64,000 nt of DNA from Salinimonas lutimaris (GCF_005222225.1 NZ_CP036536.1:1016001-1080000); one strand, 5' to 3'; counted from the first letter of the stretch, positions 35,620 to 46,372 are shown. Program-made: numbers and translations. The notes: generated by a model from the sequence alone, not told the origin.

Positions 35620-36573
35620 ATGACTGTAAAAACCACCGCCTATGCGCCGGCTTCTATCGGCAATGTAAGTTTAGGTTTCGATGTACTGGGCGCTGCGCTG
35701 GAGCCGGTTAATGGCGACACACTTGGCGATGTGGTCGACGTAGAGCAGGCTGAACAGTTTTCTTTGAAAGTCAGCGGGCCATTTGCGCATAAACTGCCAG
35801 CGGATGAAAACACCAATATCGTCACCCACTGCTATGAACATTTTCTTGAAGCCTGTGTGAAGTTTGGTCATGCGACCCATCCGGTGGCCATGACGCTACA
35901 CAAGAATCTGCCCATTGGCAGTGGCCTGGGCTCCAGTGCCAGCTCTATCGTGGCAGCGCTGCATGCCCTGAATGTTCACTTTGGCTCGCCGTTTGATAAA
36001 GACGCCCTGCTGCATATGATGGGTGAGCTGGAAGGGCAGATTAGCGGTAGTGTGCATTACGACAATGTCGCCCCCTGCTTTCTAGGTGGGATGACGCTGA
36101 TGACCGGGCAAAGCTCACCGGTTACCGTGTCGCTGCCGTTACAAAAAGACTGGTACTGGGCAATTTGCTATTCGGGGATCAGTGTGTCAACGTCAGCAGC
36201 ACGGGATATTCTGCCCACACAGATTGGTCTGGGCACCGCACTGGATTTTGGTCGGCAGCTGGGTGTGTTTGTACATGCCCTGCACAGTGGTGATACTACT
36301 CTGGCGGCCAGCGTGATGCAGGATGTTATTGCCGAGCCATACCGAAAATCGCTGCTTCCGGGGTTTGATGAAGCCCGGGCCTTTAGTATGCAAAACGGCG
36401 CACTGGCATTTGGAATCTCCGGGTCCGGCCCGACTGTGTTTGCGGTATGTCAGAGTCAGCAGGACGCGCAGATTATTGCCGACTGGCTGGAAAACAACTA
36501 TAAGCAGAATGAAGATGGCTTTAGCCACGTATGTAGCATCCCGGCTGTGGGTGCTCAGGACAAGCAAGGGTAA
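35620..36573 (+). CDS. thrB: Homoserine kinase
   Basis: A GHMP-family kinase of 317 residues. The N-terminus VKTTAYAPASIGNVSLGFDVLG and the ATP-binding loop LPIGSGLGSSASSIVAALHA are diagnostic of ThrB, and SGSGPTVFAVC is the third GHMP motif. It phosphorylates homoserine to O-phosphohomoserine. It starts 12 bp after thrA and ends 6 bp before thrC, so all three genes form one transcript controlled by the leader. Confidence 0.96.
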   Translation: MTVKTTAYAPASIGNVSLGFDVLGAALEPVNGDTLGDVVDVEQAEQFSLKVSGPFAHKLPADENTNIVTHCYEHFLEACVKFGHATHPVAMTLHKNLPIGSGLGSSASSIVAALHALNVHFGSPFDKDALLHMMGELEGQISGSVHYDNVAPCFLGGMTLMTGQSSPVTVSLPLQKDWYWAICYSGISVSTSAARDILPTQIGLGTALDFGRQLGVFVHALHSGDTTLAASVMQDVIAEPYRKSLLPGFDEARAFSMQNGALAFGISGSGPTVFAVCQSQQDAQIIADWLENNYKQNEDGFSHVCSIPAVGAQDKQG

Positions 36574-36579
36574 ATCATA

Positions 36580-37869
36580 GTGGAATTAGTTAATTTAAAA
36601 GATGCCAGCGATGTCGTATCTTTTTCTCAAGCAGTAAAGCGCGGTCTGGGTAAACACCAGGGCCTGTATTTTCCAACCGCCATCCCAAAACTGGCGAACA
36701 TCGACACACTGCTCGAAAAGCCGTTTGTTGAGCGTAGTATCGAAGTATTGCATGCGCTGATCGGTGATGAACTGGGCGACGGTGTGCTTAATGAGATTGT
36801 CGAGCAGGCATTTGACTTTCCGGCGCCGGTAGAAAAGGTCACCGACAAGGTCTACTCGCTGGAGCTTTTTCATGGCCCGACGCTGGCATTTAAAGACTTC
36901 GGTGGTCGTTTCATGGCCCAGTGTCTGTCCCGTATTTCACAAGGCAAGCCGGTTACTATTTTAACCGCTACCTCAGGCGATACTGGCGCGGCTGTGGCGC
37001 ATGCGTTTCACGGTATCGACAACATTAATGTAGTGATCCTGTTTCCCAAAGGAAAAATCAGCCCGCTGCAGGAAAAGCTGTTTTCGACCCTGGGTGATAA
37101 TATTCACACCGTGGCAATTGAGTCAGATTTTGATGCCTGTCAGTCAATGGTTAAACAGGCATTTGATGATCCGGAAGTACGTGAAGGCCTGCATCTAAAC
37201 TCGGCTAACTCTATCAATATCAGCCGACTGATGGCGCAGGTCTGTTACTACTTTGAAGCGGTCAGTCAGATTCCTGAAGAAGATCGTGATGAGCTGGTAT
37301 TTTCAGTACCCAGCGGCAACTTTGGTAATCTTACCGCGGGTATGATTGCTAAAGCCATGGGACTGCCGATTAAGCGTTTTATTGCCGCCACCAACCTTAA
37401 CGATACAGTGCCGCGTTATCTGAAAACCGGTGAGTGGGCGCCTAAAGCCACTGTCGCGACCATATCAAATGCGATGGATGTCAGTCAGCCAAACAACTGG
37501 CCCCGGATTGAAGCGCTGATTGAGCGTGGTTACCTGGATAAAGCCTGTTTGCGCGGAGAGTCGGTTGACGAGCAGTACACCCAAATGGCGATGCGTCAGC
37601 TGGCCCAGTCTGGCTATACCAGCGAGCCGCACGCCGCGATTGCCTATCGTGCGGTCAGCCATGACCTGCAGGAGCAGGAAAAAGGGGTGTTCCTGGGTAC
37701 CGCACATCCGGCAAAATTCCGTGAAACAGTGGAAAATGTACTGGGTCAGCCTATTAGTCTGCCCAAAGCCCTGGCGGATGTGGCTGGAGAAGACAGCCTG
37801 GCCGTAGACGTGGCAGCCGACTATGAAGCGCTTAAAGCGCATATGTTCAGTCTGCTGAAAGATAAATAA
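36580..37869 (+). CDS. thrC: Threonine synthase
   Basis: A PLP-dependent lyase of 429 residues with a GTG start at 36580. The PLP lysine is in [14 protein letters not shown] (near residue 107) and [17 protein letters not shown] binds substrate; [20 protein letters not shown] is the glycine-rich phosphate site. It converts O-phosphohomoserine to threonine. It closes the thr operon, and its TAA overlaps the ATG of ung by one base, which couples DNA repair gene ung to threonine synthesis genes in expression, an arrangement worth noting. Confidence 0.96.
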   Translation: MELVNLKDASDVVSFSQAVKRGLGKHQGLYFPTAIPKLANIDTLLEKPFVERSIEVLHALIGDELGDGVLNEIVEQAFDFPAPVEKVTDKVYSLELFHGPTLAFKDFGGRFMAQCLSRISQGKPVTILTATSGDTGAAVAHAFHGIDNINVVILFPKGKISPLQEKLFSTLGDNIHTVAIESDFDACQSMVKQAFDDPEVREGLHLNSANSINISRLMAQVCYYFEAVSQIPEEDRDELVFSVPSGNFGNLTAGMIAKAMGLPIKRFIAATNLNDTVPRYLKTGEWAPKATVATISNAMDVSQPNNWPRIEALIERGYLDKACLRGESVDEQYTQMAMRQLAQSGYTSEPHAAIAYRAVSHDLQEQEKGVFLGTAHPAKFRETVENVLGQPISLPKALADVAGEDSLAVDVAADYEALKAHMFSLLKDK

Positions 37870-38525
37870 TGCAGTGGCAGGATGTCCTGGGGCCGGAAAA
37901 GGAAAAACCGTATTTTCGGGCCTTACTTGACCGGGTTGAACAGGCCCGGCAAAACGGCAAGGCGGTGTTTCCGTCTGCCGGTGATGTATTTAATGCATTG
38001 AAGTATACAGCGCTGGATGAGGTGAAAGTGGTGATTCTCGGACAGGACCCCTATCACGGTCCGCACCAGGCGCACGGCCTGAGCTTTTCGGTATTGCCGG
38101 GAGTAAAGGTGCCACCTTCACTTAAAAATATCTATAAAGAGCTCGCGGCTGATATTAATGGGTTTCAAATACCTGAACACGGCCACCTGACCGCATGGGC
38201 ACAGCAGGGAGTATTGCTGCTAAATGCTGTGCTGACGGTCGAGCAGGGCAAAGCGCATAGCCATGCAAAATATGGCTGGGAAACCTTCACTGATGCAGTT
38301 ATTGAGGCGGTAAACCAGCATGGTGACAATGTGGTCTTTTTACTGTGGGGGAGTCATGCCCAGAAAAAAGGCAAGTACATTGATACCCAGCGCCATCATG
38401 TTCTGACGGCACCGCATCCGTCTCCGTTGTCGGCGCATCGGGGCTTCTTAGGTTGCAGACACTTTAGTCAGACGAATTCATTGTTGCAGGCGCATGGCAA
38501 AACGCCCATCACCTGGCAAGTTTAA
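37869..38525 (+). CDS. ung: Uracil-DNA glycosylase
   Basis: A family 1 uracil-DNA glycosylase of 218 residues. The catalytic water-activating loop [20 protein letters not shown] (catalytic Asp in GQDPYHG) and the minor-groove loop [18 protein letters not shown] are both intact. It removes uracil from DNA in the cytoplasm as the start of base excision repair. Its ATG overlaps the thrC stop (TAATG), so it may be translated by coupling from the thr transcript; no separate promoter is evident. A strong terminator follows. Confidence 0.96.
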   Translation: MQWQDVLGPEKEKPYFRALLDRVEQARQNGKAVFPSAGDVFNALKYTALDEVKVVILGQDPYHGPHQAHGLSFSVLPGVKVPPSLKNIYKELAADINGFQIPEHGHLTAWAQQGVLLLNAVLTVEQGKAHSHAKYGWETFTDAVIEAVNQHGDNVVFLLWGSHAQKKGKYIDTQRHHVLTAPHPSPLSAHRGFLGCRHFSQTNSLLQAHGKTPITWQV

Positions 38526-38545
38526 GTTTATCAGACGCTATAACG

Positions 38546-38579
38546 AAAAACGGCCACCTTTGAGCAGGTGGCCGTTTTT
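38546..38579. terminator. Strong bidirectional terminator after ung
   Basis: A 14-bp stem (AAAAACGGCCACCT with its complement) with a 6-nt loop and T-runs on both strands; serves ung and the convergent DUF3545 gene. Confidence 0.92.
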
Positions 38580-38582
38580 GCA

Positions 38583-38759
38583 TTATCTTTCCATTGTTTC
38601 TAATTCGTATTCGAAATTGTAGTCAATTTCCGATAGTTCCTTTTCTAGTTTATATCTATCCTGCAGTGCTTCTATCTCTCTCCATTTACGCTTTTTGCTT
38701 TTGGTTTTTGCCGGAGTTGCTTCGATATCTAACATGGTAAATAGATCTGACTTATCCAC
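38583..38759 (-). CDS. DUF3545 family small protein
   Basis: A 58-residue protein from a GTG at 38759, which has an AAGGAG site 6 nt upstream; a more upstream GTG at 38795 (70 residues) has no such site, and the family is usually about 60 residues. The core KSKKRKWREIEALQDRYKLE followed by KELSEIDYNFEYE is the DUF3545 pattern: a basic segment then an acidic helix. Function unknown. It stands alone between ung and pgi, with about 190 bp upstream. Confidence 0.75.
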   Translation of the reverse strand: MDKSDLFTMLDIEATPAKTKSKKRKWREIEALQDRYKLEKELSEIDYNFEYELETMER

Positions 38760-38983
38760 GTGGATCTCCTTATTGTTACCACTAACTTCAGTCACAGAGC
38801 GAACGAATTAAATCCCTCTGGTCATTTTTGTATCACAGCCACATGCAAAATAAAATAAAAAAGTTAACCTTTTATTTACAAAGCGTGACAGTTTCATGAC
38901 ACGAGTGGTGAGCAGGATGTGGATAAGCGGCCAGTGAACCTGGCCGCGAATTGCACTACAGTAGCGCGTCTGCTGGCTACTGT

Positions 38984-40639
38984 TTATTTTGGTGCATTAG
39001 CGTTGCGGAACTTCTCGATAAGCTGGAGAGTAGATGCATCAAACTGGTCGGCATCAGCTTTACCCTGAATACCATCAAGTACCTGATTACCAAGTACTTT
39101 ACCAAGTTCTACACCCCATTGATCAAAGGAGTTAACCTGCCAAATCACACCCTGAACAAACACCTTATGTTCATATAGAGCAACAAGTGAGCCAAGTGTT
39201 TTTGGATCAAGCTGATTGAACAGTAATGTGTTGCTGGGCTTGTTGCCTGGCATGGTTTTATGCAGGGCAATATGCTGACGGGTTTCATCGTCCAGGCCAG
39301 CGCCTTCAAGGTCGGCATAACACTCATCAAAGGTTTTACCCTGCATCAGTGCCTGGGTCTGACCAAAGCAGTTAGATGCCAGCATCGCGTGATGCGTGTC
39401 GTCCTGATTCGGCACATTCAATGGCAGCATAAAGTCAGCAGGGATAAGGCTTGTGCCCTGGTGAATCAGCTGGTGAAAGCTGTGCTGACCGTTGGTTCCT
39501 TCGCTGCCCCAGATGATAGGACCGGTCTCATGGTCAACCACTTCACCGTCTTTGGTTACCTGCTTACCGTTACTTTCCATATCCAGCTGCTGCACATAGG
39601 CAGGCAGGCCTCGCAGATAATGATAATACGGCAGCATGACGGTCGACTGGGCATCAAAGAAGTTGCGATACCATACGCCCAGCATGGCCATGATGACCGG
39701 CAGGTTGCTCTTTAGTGGTGCATCTTTGAAATGATTGTCCATTTCGTGTGCACCTTCCAGCAGACCTTTGAAGTTTTCAAAACCCAGACTCAGGGAAATA
39801 GGCAGACCGATGGCCGACCACAATGAATAGCGTCCGCCAACCCAGTCCCACATAGGAAAGATGTTATGCTCTGCAATGCCAAAGTCAGTGGCTGCTTTTA
39901 CATTGGATGATACGGCAACAAAATGTTTGGCAACATCTTCCTGAGTGCCGCCCTGAGCTAAAAACCAATCACGGGCAGTGACGGTGTTCTGCAGGGTTTC
40001 CTGTGTCGAGAACGACTTGGAGGACATTACAACCAGCGTTTCTTCGTGATCGACTCCGGCCAGCACATCTTTAATATGGCAACCATCCACATTGGCAACA
40101 AAATGCACATTAACCGCATCACTGCGATAGGGTTTTAGTGCTTCGGTCATGATTTTAGGGCCCAGGAAAGAGCCGCCAATACCAATGGCCACCACATCTT
40201 TTACCGGCTTGCCGGTATAACCTTTATGCTCACCAGAATGCACAGATTCAGTAAACGTACGAATTTTTTCAAGTGTCGCCAGTACTTCTGGCATTACATC
40301 TTCGCCGTCAACCATCACCGGCTGACCGGAGAAATTACGCAAAGCAGTGTGCAGCACAGCGCGATTTTCAGTGGTATTGATAGGCTCACCACCAAACATT
40401 TCACTGCGGGCGCTATCCAGACCGCGTGCGCTGGCTAGCTCGAATAACCCGTCAAGTACTTCCTGGGTGACACGGTTTTTTGAGTAATCAAGGTGAATAC
40501 CACAGGCTTCGGCCTGCATGGTTTCAGCACGGGATGGATCCTGCGCAAACCAGTCCCGCATATGGGCATCTTTTACAGATGCTGCGAGCTCGCTTAGACG
40601 TTGCCATTCCGGCTGACTGGTAAGTGTGGTCATCATCAA
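38984..40639 (-). CDS. pgi: Glucose-6-phosphate isomerase
   Basis: A phosphoglucose isomerase of 551 residues. The family signatures are seen as [56 protein letters not shown] and, near the C-terminus, [34 protein letters not shown] carries the catalytic Glu and His region. Three ATG codons lie in a row at the start; the AGGA site 4 nt upstream allows any of them. It interconverts glucose-6-phosphate and fructose-6-phosphate. It follows talB by 81 bp in the same direction, so the two sugar-phosphate genes may be one unit. Confidence 0.96.
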   Translation of the reverse strand: MMMTTLTSQPEWQRLSELAASVKDAHMRDWFAQDPSRAETMQAEACGIHLDYSKNRVTQEVLDGLFELASARGLDSARSEMFGGEPINTTENRAVLHTALRNFSGQPVMVDGEDVMPEVLATLEKIRTFTESVHSGEHKGYTGKPVKDVVAIGIGGSFLGPKIMTEALKPYRSDAVNVHFVANVDGCHIKDVLAGVDHEETLVVMSSKSFSTQETLQNTVTARDWFLAQGGTQEDVAKHFVAVSSNVKAATDFGIAEHNIFPMWDWVGGRYSLWSAIGLPISLSLGFENFKGLLEGAHEMDNHFKDAPLKSNLPVIMAMLGVWYRNFFDAQSTVMLPYYHYLRGLPAYVQQLDMESNGKQVTKDGEVVDHETGPIIWGSEGTNGQHSFHQLIHQGTSLIPADFMLPLNVPNQDDTHHAMLASNCFGQTQALMQGKTFDECYADLEGAGLDDETRQHIALHKTMPGNKPSNTLLFNQLDPKTLGSLVALYEHKVFVQGVIWQVNSFDQWGVELGKVLGNQVLDGIQGKADADQFDASTLQLIEKFRNANAPK

Positions 40640-40720
40640 TTCCTATAGTCGTTTAGATAAGCAAAAAGGTTATGCTCGAAGAACATAACCTTTGTATAGG
40701 GTAAACAATACGCGATAAAA

Positions 40721-41680
40721 CTAGGCGTCCAGTTTTTCTCTCAGCATTGTTTCCAGTTTGACCTGATCTTTCGCAAAGTTGCGGATACCTTCGGCCAGCT
40801 TTTCGGTCGCCATAGGGTCTTCATTCATCTCCCAGCGGAAACTGATTTCATCAAGTTTCTCACCCGGAGTTTCAGAGGCGCCTTTATCTTCAAGCACGGG
40901 CTTAAGCTCGGCGGTTTCGTTAGCCAGCTCTTCCAGCAGCGCAGGGCTGATAGTTAAGCGGTCACAGCCTGCCAGGGCCTGAATCTCACCAATGTTACGG
41001 AAGCTTGCGCCCATCACGATGGTATTGTAGCCGTGCTCTTTATAATAATTATAAATTTGGGTCACTGACTGCACGCCCGGATCTTCATGCGGGGCATATT
41101 CAGCGGTGCCAGTATTTGCTTTGTACCAGTCCAGAATCCGGCCAACAAATGGCGAAATCAAAAATACACCGGCTTCGGCACAGGCCCGGGCCTGAGCAAA
41201 ACTGAACAGCAATGTCAGATTACAGTTAATTCCCTTTTGTTCAAGTACTTCTGCAGCGCGAATACCTTCCCAGGTAGATGCAATCTTGATTAAGATACGC
41301 TCTTTATCAATGCCTTCGTCTGCATACAGCTCGATCAGGCGCTCTGCTTTGGCGATCGTCGCTTCGGTATCAAACGATAAACGTGCATCAACCTCGGTAG
41401 AGATACGGCCAGGTACAGAGCCGGAAATTTCTTTACCAATTAATACATTAAGTTTGTCTGCTGCATCAACCAGTTGCTGGTCGGCGTCCTTGGACTGCAA
41501 TTTTGCCCAGGCTACAGCATCTTCAATGATTTGCTCATAATGCGGTAAACCAGCAGCCTTCAGCAATAGTGACGGGTTGGTGGTGGCATCTACCGGCTCA
41601 TATTTTTTGATCGCTTCGATATCGCCTGTGTCAGCGACAACAGTGGTCATTTCGCGTAGCGCTTGTAACTGATTGCTCAT
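40721..41680 (-). CDS. talB: Transaldolase
   Basis: A 319-residue transaldolase of the enterobacterial TalB type. The Schiff-base lysine lies in [20 protein letters not shown] (near residue 131), the N-terminal signature is [19 protein letters not shown] and the second motif is [22 protein letters not shown]. It transfers a dihydroxyacetone unit in the non-oxidative pentose phosphate pathway. It is the first gene of a leftward pair with pgi and is divergent from yaaA. Confidence 0.95.
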   Translation of the reverse strand: MSNQLQALREMTTVVADTGDIEAIKKYEPVDATTNPSLLLKAAGLPHYEQIIEDAVAWAKLQSKDADQQLVDAADKLNVLIGKEISGSVPGRISTEVDARLSFDTEATIAKAERLIELYADEGIDKERILIKIASTWEGIRAAEVLEQKGINCNLTLLFSFAQARACAEAGVFLISPFVGRILDWYKANTGTAEYAPHEDPGVQSVTQIYNYYKEHGYNTIVMGASFRNIGEIQALAGCDRLTISPALLEELANETAELKPVLEDKGASETPGEKLDEISFRWEMNEDPMATEKLAEGIRNFAKDQVKLETMLREKLDA

Positions 41681-42025
41681 AGTTCTCTCTGAATCTGTAG
41701 CGGTTAAAAAAACACATCAGCACACCCACAACAATGGAGTTTGCGGATAAAAATAAGTGACATCCTGATGATGTAATCAATGTTGTCAGGTTTGTATGCC
41801 TGTCGGTGGCATTCAGATCGATGATGTGACTGTTGTTACATCAAACCATCTTCTTTATTAAACTACAAACCCGTGAACAGTCGATTTATGCTCGTACAGT
41901 GTACATTGGGGTTGTTGACAGGTATTCAACCAGTTAATTGATTAACCTGATAGGGTAATTTTTCTTTAAGTGCCTGAAAGGTCTGGGTAGACTTGCCAGA
42001 TAAATCAAGAATTAACGGAGTTATC
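41681..42025. other. Divergent promoter region between talB and yaaA
   Basis: 345 bp with no supportable gene. It is AT-rich, contains TTGACA at 41915-41920 facing yaaA (its -10 is poor) and several direct GATGATGT-like motifs near 41767 and 41820 of unknown meaning. Confidence 0.5.
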
Positions 42026-42799
42026 ATGCTTGTTGTCGTTTCCCCTGCTAAAAATCTGGATTACGAAACTCAGTTACCGGTGACTAAGCACACGCAGCCT
42101 GAGTTGCTGTCATCGGCAGAGACCCTGGTTGAGCGCTGTTGTGAATTGTCACCGGCAGATTTATCCTCGCTGATGCACATCAGCGACAAACTGGCAGCCC
42201 TCAATGCTAACCGGTTTGCTGAATTTTCAACTCCGTTCACGCAGAACAATGCCCGCCAGGCTGTGTTTGCTTTTAACGGTGATGTTTATACCGGTCTGGA
42301 TGCTTACTCGCTCAGTGAGACCTCACTGGATTATGCTCAGGACCACTTGCGGATTTTGTCTGGTCTATATGGCGTGTTGCGTCCGCTGGATTTAATGCAG
42401 GCCTACCGGCTGGAGATGGGAACTAAACTGGATAATGCGCAGGGTAAAGATCTGTATGCATTCTGGGGCGACCAGATAACCCTGAACCTGAATAAAGCCC
42501 TGGCAGCACAGGGCGATAATGTGCTGGTCAATCTGGCCTCAAATGAGTACTTTAAATCAGTAAAGAAAAAACAGCTGGACGGTATGATTGTTACGCCGCA
42601 GTTTAAGGATCAGAAAAACGGCCAGTATAAAGTTATCAGCTTTTACGCCAAAAAAGCCCGTGGTCTGATGGCCCGCTATATTCTGGACAATCAGGTTGAA
42701 GATGTGGCTGGCTTAAAAGCGTTTAGTGAGCAGGGCTATTATTTCAGCGAAGAGCAAAGCAGTGCCACTGATTTGGTGTTCCTGCGCGACGAACAATAA
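42026..42799 (+). CDS. yaaA: Peroxide stress protein YaaA
   Basis: A 257-residue protein of the DUF328/UPF0246 family from the ATG at 42026, which has a CGGAG site 9 nt upstream; a TTG at 41993 extends the frame without support. The start [18 protein letters not shown] is the family hallmark, and [39 protein letters not shown] and [13 protein letters not shown] follow. In E. coli YaaA is induced by hydrogen peroxide and limits damage from free iron. It precedes a glutathione transferase gene by 26 bp in the same direction. Confidence 0.93.
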   Translation: MLVVVSPAKNLDYETQLPVTKHTQPELLSSAETLVERCCELSPADLSSLMHISDKLAALNANRFAEFSTPFTQNNARQAVFAFNGDVYTGLDAYSLSETSLDYAQDHLRILSGLYGVLRPLDLMQAYRLEMGTKLDNAQGKDLYAFWGDQITLNLNKALAAQGDNVLVNLASNEYFKSVKKKQLDGMIVTPQFKDQKNGQYKVISFYAKKARGLMARYILDNQVEDVAGLKAFSEQGYYFSEEQSSATDLVFLRDEQ

Positions 42800-42825
42800 A
42801 TCTGGTGGCTAGAGGAGGCTGCGCA

Positions 42826-43455
42826 ATGTATACCCTTTATGGATTTCCCGGCACCCGGTCATTGCGGGTGGTCTGGGCGCTCGAAGAGATGGGCCTGCCG
42901 TACGAGTATAAGGTGGTGAACCTGCTTAAAGGTGAACATCGCGAGGCCGCCTACAAAGCCCTGACCCCCACATCGAAAGTGCCGCTGCTGGTAGGCCATG
43001 GCCTGAGCATGACCGAATCGTCTGCCATTTTGTGTCAACTGGCCGACACCCACGGTTATCAGGAATTTATTCCGGCTGTAGCAACACCCGAACGAGCCAG
43101 CTTTGAGCAGGCCATGTTCTTTTTAGCCACAGAATTGGAGCAGCCACTGTGGTCGATGGTAAAGCATTCTTTTGCTTTACCTGAAGCTTACCGGCTGGCC
43201 GGCATGAAAGACTGCGGCACTTATGAGTATCAGCATGCCCTTGAGGTGTTTGCCAATACTCTGGGAGACAACGAGTTTGTGGTGGGTAATATGTTTACCG
43301 TGGCGGATATTCTGGCCGGCCACACACTGATGTGGGCCCGTGAAGCCGGACAGGAACTGCTGCATGATAATGTCCGCAATTATTGCGCACGCCTGGAGGC
43401 CCGTGATGCATTTGCAGCGGCAAAGCGGTGTGAAGACAGTTACAAACCTGGCTAA
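42826..43455 (+). CDS. Glutathione S-transferase family protein
   Basis: A 209-residue protein from the ATG at 42826, which follows a full AGGAGG site; a longer frame to 42805 lies across that site. The N-terminal thioredoxin-like domain reads YTLYGFPGTRSLRVVWALEEMGLPY, then KVPLLVGHGLSMTESSAILC with the Glu-Ser pair that binds glutathione. The C-terminal helical domain has NTLGDNEFVVGNMFTVADILAGHTL, the N-capping/hydrophobic staple region. The substrate is unknown. Next to yaaA it may share a role in oxidative stress. Confidence 0.88.
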   Translation: MYTLYGFPGTRSLRVVWALEEMGLPYEYKVVNLLKGEHREAAYKALTPTSKVPLLVGHGLSMTESSAILCQLADTHGYQEFIPAVATPERASFEQAMFFLATELEQPLWSMVKHSFALPEAYRLAGMKDCGTYEYQHALEVFANTLGDNEFVVGNMFTVADILAGHTLMWAREAGQELLHDNVRNYCARLEARDAFAAAKRCEDSYKPG

Positions 43456-43739
43456 GTAAGACAACTTATTAACAACACATGCCGGACAGCGCGACACAGG
43501 ATAGCTGCATTGACAGGCAGCTATCGAATAGTGCGGGCCCGGTCCGAGCAAATCCAGACAGTGCACAGCCAGGCAGCGCTTAATCCAACAGTGTTTAAAC
43601 ACTTAATGACGATAGATGGTGGGAGCGGCCGGTGACTACGGTTTCAAAGACCCGTTTTATCCGTCAGCGTTAACGCCTGCTAGCTTCAGCGGCCCTCAGC
43701 TTTAAGGCCCTTTATCTTCGAAAGTTGGGGGAGCGCTTT
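43456..43739. other. Gap between GST gene and DUF4426 gene
   Basis: 284 bp between convergent gene ends; I see no gene, clear terminator or repeat in it. Confidence 0.4.
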
Positions 43740-44174
43740 TTATTCTGCGTAGAGCTTTTGCTTAAATTTCAGTGTGCGTGTGGCGTTGCCCTGCTGCACA
43801 TCAATAGCAAACCGGAAGGTTTCCGGGTCGTCAAAGGACAAAGTAGCCAGATAATAAATGGCATCACCTTCTTCAACTTTACGAAAGCTCAGCGACTTTT
43901 TTACGCCAAGCAGGTTTGTGGCAGTGCCGGTCAGGGCGGCATTCTGAGCTTGCTGGGAGGAGCTGTCGAGCACAGAGATATTGACCAGTGCGCTGTATTT
44001 GCTGCGCACGATATTGTAGGTGCTGGCGACATCCGGGCTTAAAAACGTGGTATTAACCACCATATAATGCACATCCCAGTTACCCAGCACCTGTTTTTGC
44101 TCTGCCTGTGCTGCACCACTGAAAAACAGTGAGCAGAATATCATTACCACGCAAAATGAAGATAAACGACGCAT
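43740..44174 (-). CDS. DUF4426 family secreted protein
   Basis: A 144-residue protein with a signal peptide (MRRLSSFCVVMIFCSLFFSG, cleavage likely after AAQA). The mature part begins EQKQVLGNWDVHYMVVNTTFLSPDVAS and continues with YSALVNISVLDSS and EGDAIYYLATLSFDDPETFRFAIDV, the DUF4426 pattern: a single beta-sandwich-like domain. Function unknown, but the family often lies downstream of yggT-proC, as here. A hairpin with T-runs separates it from yggT, so it may have its own promoter in part. Confidence 0.8.
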   Translation of the reverse strand: MRRLSSFCVVMIFCSLFFSGAAQAEQKQVLGNWDVHYMVVNTTFLSPDVASTYNIVRSKYSALVNISVLDSSSQQAQNAALTGTATNLLGVKKSLSFRKVEEGDAIYYLATLSFDDPETFRFAIDVQQGNATRTLKFKQKLYAE

Positions 44175-44194
44175 ATCGACCCCCTGAGATAAAG

Positions 44195-44217
44195 AAAAGC
44201 GGCTCAGAGCCGCTTTT
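44195..44217. terminator. Terminator-like hairpin between yggT and the DUF4426 gene
   Basis: An 11-bp perfect stem, AAAAGCGGCTC with its complement across a single base, with T-rich flanks on both strands. A 1-nt loop means the inner pairs will open. Confidence 0.7.
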
Positions 44218-44228
44218 TTATATTCAGG

Positions 44229-44771
44229 TTAGTATAAACCGAAGGTGTCCTGCAAAAGCAACTGAATAAATTGCAATGCAATAATGGCCACCAGTACCGA
44301 CAGGTCCAGCCCGCCAATAGGCGGCAGTACTTTGCGAATAGGGGCCAGGAAAGGTTCGGTAAGCTGGTGTAATACATACTCTACCGGATTTTGTCCCTGT
44401 GACACCCAGCTTAGGATTGCCCGCAGAATCAGTACCCAGAACACCAGGCTGAACGCCTCTTTAATGACATCCACCACAGATAGCAGCAGTACAGCCAGCG
44501 GGTTATTCAGTCCAGAGCCGAATAAAAAGGATAAGGCCGCCAGCTTGGCGAACGATACGATAATCGCAAACACAAAGGTGGCGGTGTCAAATCGACCCAG
44601 CGACGGAATAATACGACGCATCGGTCCGACAACCGGGTGTGTTGCTTTGACCACAAACTGACTTAGCGGATTGTAAAAATCCGCTCTGACAAGTTGTAAC
44701 CACAATCGTAAAATCACTACCATCAGGTACAGGTTGAACAGGGTAGAGATTAAAAATACCGATGCGCTCAT
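44229..44771 (-). CDS. yggT: YggT family membrane protein
   Basis: A 180-residue integral membrane protein with two copies of the YggT unit: LFNLYLMVVILRLWLQLVRADFYNPLSQF near the N-terminus and VFWVLILRAILSWVSQGQNPVEYVLHQLTEPFLAPIRKVLP in the second half. Four main hydrophobic segments are seen. The role is not fixed; family members have been linked to osmotic or ion stress tolerance. It lies 19 bp after proC in the yggS-proC-yggT order of gammaproteobacteria. Confidence 0.9.
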   Translation of the reverse strand: MSASVFLISTLFNLYLMVVILRLWLQLVRADFYNPLSQFVVKATHPVVGPMRRIIPSLGRFDTATFVFAIIVSFAKLAALSFLFGSGLNNPLAVLLLSVVDVIKEAFSLVFWVLILRAILSWVSQGQNPVEYVLHQLTEPFLAPIRKVLPPIGGLDLSVLVAIIALQFIQLLLQDTFGLY

Positions 44772-44790
44772 CTATGAATATCCTGTTAGA

Positions 44791-45612
44791 TTAAAATTGT
44801 TTTGCCATTTCTTCGGCACGTGAAACTGCGGCCCGCATTGCTTTTGACACAATATCAGACAAGCCTTCATCAATTAGCGTATTGACCGCCGCGGCGGTTG
44901 TCCCGCCTTTTGAGGTCACCTGAGCACGTAATTCGCTCAGTTCCAGCTGTGGGTTCTGGCAAACCATTTCAGCGGCGCCCAGACAGGCTTGCTGAACCAT
45001 AGTACGGGCTGCGTCTTTATCAAAGCCCATATTCATGGCTTCTTCCTGCATCGCTTGCAAGAACAGGAAAAAATAAGCAGGACTGCTACCGGCAGCAGCA
45101 ATCACACCGTTAATTTCATCTTCTTTTTCTGCCCAGACGGTTTTACCCACCCCATTCATCATGTCTTCAACAAACTGGCGGTTATCGCTGGTGATGGTTT
45201 CATCGGCATACAGCCCTGACATGCCTTTACCCAGCAGACTTGGTGTGTTTGGCATAACCCGGACTACCGGATATTCACCGCCCAGCATGTCCTGCAAACG
45301 GCTGACGGTCAGGCCAGCAGCAATAGAGATAAACAGTTTGTCGGAAAGCGTGTTGTTCTGCTGTAAATCGGCGCACATGTCACCCATCAGCTGAGGTTTT
45401 ACCGAAAGAACAATGGCATCAGCAAATGCACAGGCTTCATCGTTTGACTGGGTAATATGAATGCCAAAGTCAGCCTTCAGCGCATCCAGTTTTGGGGTCG
45501 ACGGATTGCTGGCCATAATCAGATCTTTATCGTAACCAGAATTAACCAGTCCGCTGATGATGCTGCGGCTCATATTACCGGCGCCAATGAAAGCGAGTTT
45601 TTTCTGTTGCAT
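44791..45612 (-). CDS. proC: Pyrroline-5-carboxylate reductase
   Basis: A 273-residue enzyme. The NADPH-binding motif KLAFIGAGNMSRSIISGLVNSG starts at residue 5, and the C-terminal signature LRAQVTSKGGTTAAAVNTLID is the ProC pattern. VRVMPNTPSLLGKGMSGLYA and GSSPAYFFLFLQAMQEEA lie between. It catalyses the last step of proline synthesis. It is 39 bp downstream of yggS and 19 bp upstream of yggT, likely one transcript. Confidence 0.95.
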   Translation of the reverse strand: MQQKKLAFIGAGNMSRSIISGLVNSGYDKDLIMASNPSTPKLDALKADFGIHITQSNDEACAFADAIVLSVKPQLMGDMCADLQQNNTLSDKLFISIAAGLTVSRLQDMLGGEYPVVRVMPNTPSLLGKGMSGLYADETITSDNRQFVEDMMNGVGKTVWAEKEDEINGVIAAAGSSPAYFFLFLQAMQEEAMNMGFDKDAARTMVQQACLGAAEMVCQNPQLELSELRAQVTSKGGTTAAAVNTLIDEGLSDIVSKAMRAAVSRAEEMAKQF

Positions 45613-45651
45613 ATGTATCCTTATGGTTTGAAGTCAAATAATTGGTGACAA

Positions 45652-46341
45652 TCAGGGCGTGCGGGCACCAAAAATAGCCGTACCGATACGCACCATTGTC
45701 GAGCCATGGGCAATGGCTTCGTCCATATCACCACTCATACCTACGGACAGGGTATCAAAATTGCTCAGCTTTGTACGATAGTGGTCAAACAATTCAGCCA
45801 GTGTTTGCAAAGTGCGCTGTTGTTGTTCGGCACTGGCGTCCGCTTTGGGAATCGCCATCAGGCCGCGTAACTGTAATCGCTCAAATCCGGACACTGCATT
45901 GACAAGTCCGTCAAGCTCATCCACGTGAACGCCGGATTTACTACCTTCTTCATCAATGTTGACCTGAATACAGACATTCAGCGCCGGCAAGTGTTCAGGA
46001 CGCTGATCATTCAGGCGCCGGGCAATTTTCTCCCGGTCTATGGACTGCACCCAGTCAAAGTGCGCGGCCACGTCGCGGGTTTTGTTAGACTGGATGGGGC
46101 CAATCAAATGCCACACAATATCGGTAAGTTCAGACAGCGTCTGCACTTTTTCCACACCTTCCTGAATGTAGTTTTCACCAAATAAACGTTGTCCGGCTTC
46201 ATACGCTAACCTGATATCAGATACCGGTTTAGTCTTTGATACCGCTAGTAATTGAATAGAATCTGAAGGACGATTAGCACTAGCAGCGGCCTGATCCTTG
46301 CGTTCACAGGCGAATTTCAGTCGTTCTGCTATTGTTTGCAT
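45652..46341 (-). CDS. yggS: PLP homeostasis protein YggS
   Basis: A 229-residue protein of the YggS/PROSC family, from the ATG at 46341 (the frame runs on to 46455 but through pilT-side DNA with no family match). The PLP lysine lies in IQLLAVSKTKPVSDIRLAYEAG (near residue 36), and GENYIQEGVEKVQTL, WHLIGPIQSNKT and LSVGMSGDMDEAIAHGSTMVRIGTAIFGAR are typical. It is known to buffer free pyridoxal phosphate rather than to catalyse a reaction. Divergent from pilT with only 31 bp between the start codons. Confidence 0.93.
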   Translation of the reverse strand: MQTIAERLKFACERKDQAAASANRPSDSIQLLAVSKTKPVSDIRLAYEAGQRLFGENYIQEGVEKVQTLSELTDIVWHLIGPIQSNKTRDVAAHFDWVQSIDREKIARRLNDQRPEHLPALNVCIQVNIDEEGSKSGVHVDELDGLVNAVSGFERLQLRGLMAIPKADASAEQQQRTLQTLAELFDHYRTKLSNFDTLSVGMSGDMDEAIAHGSTMVRIGTAIFGARTP

Positions 46342-46372
46342 TAGGCACCTAAAACGATGTGGAGAAGTAATC

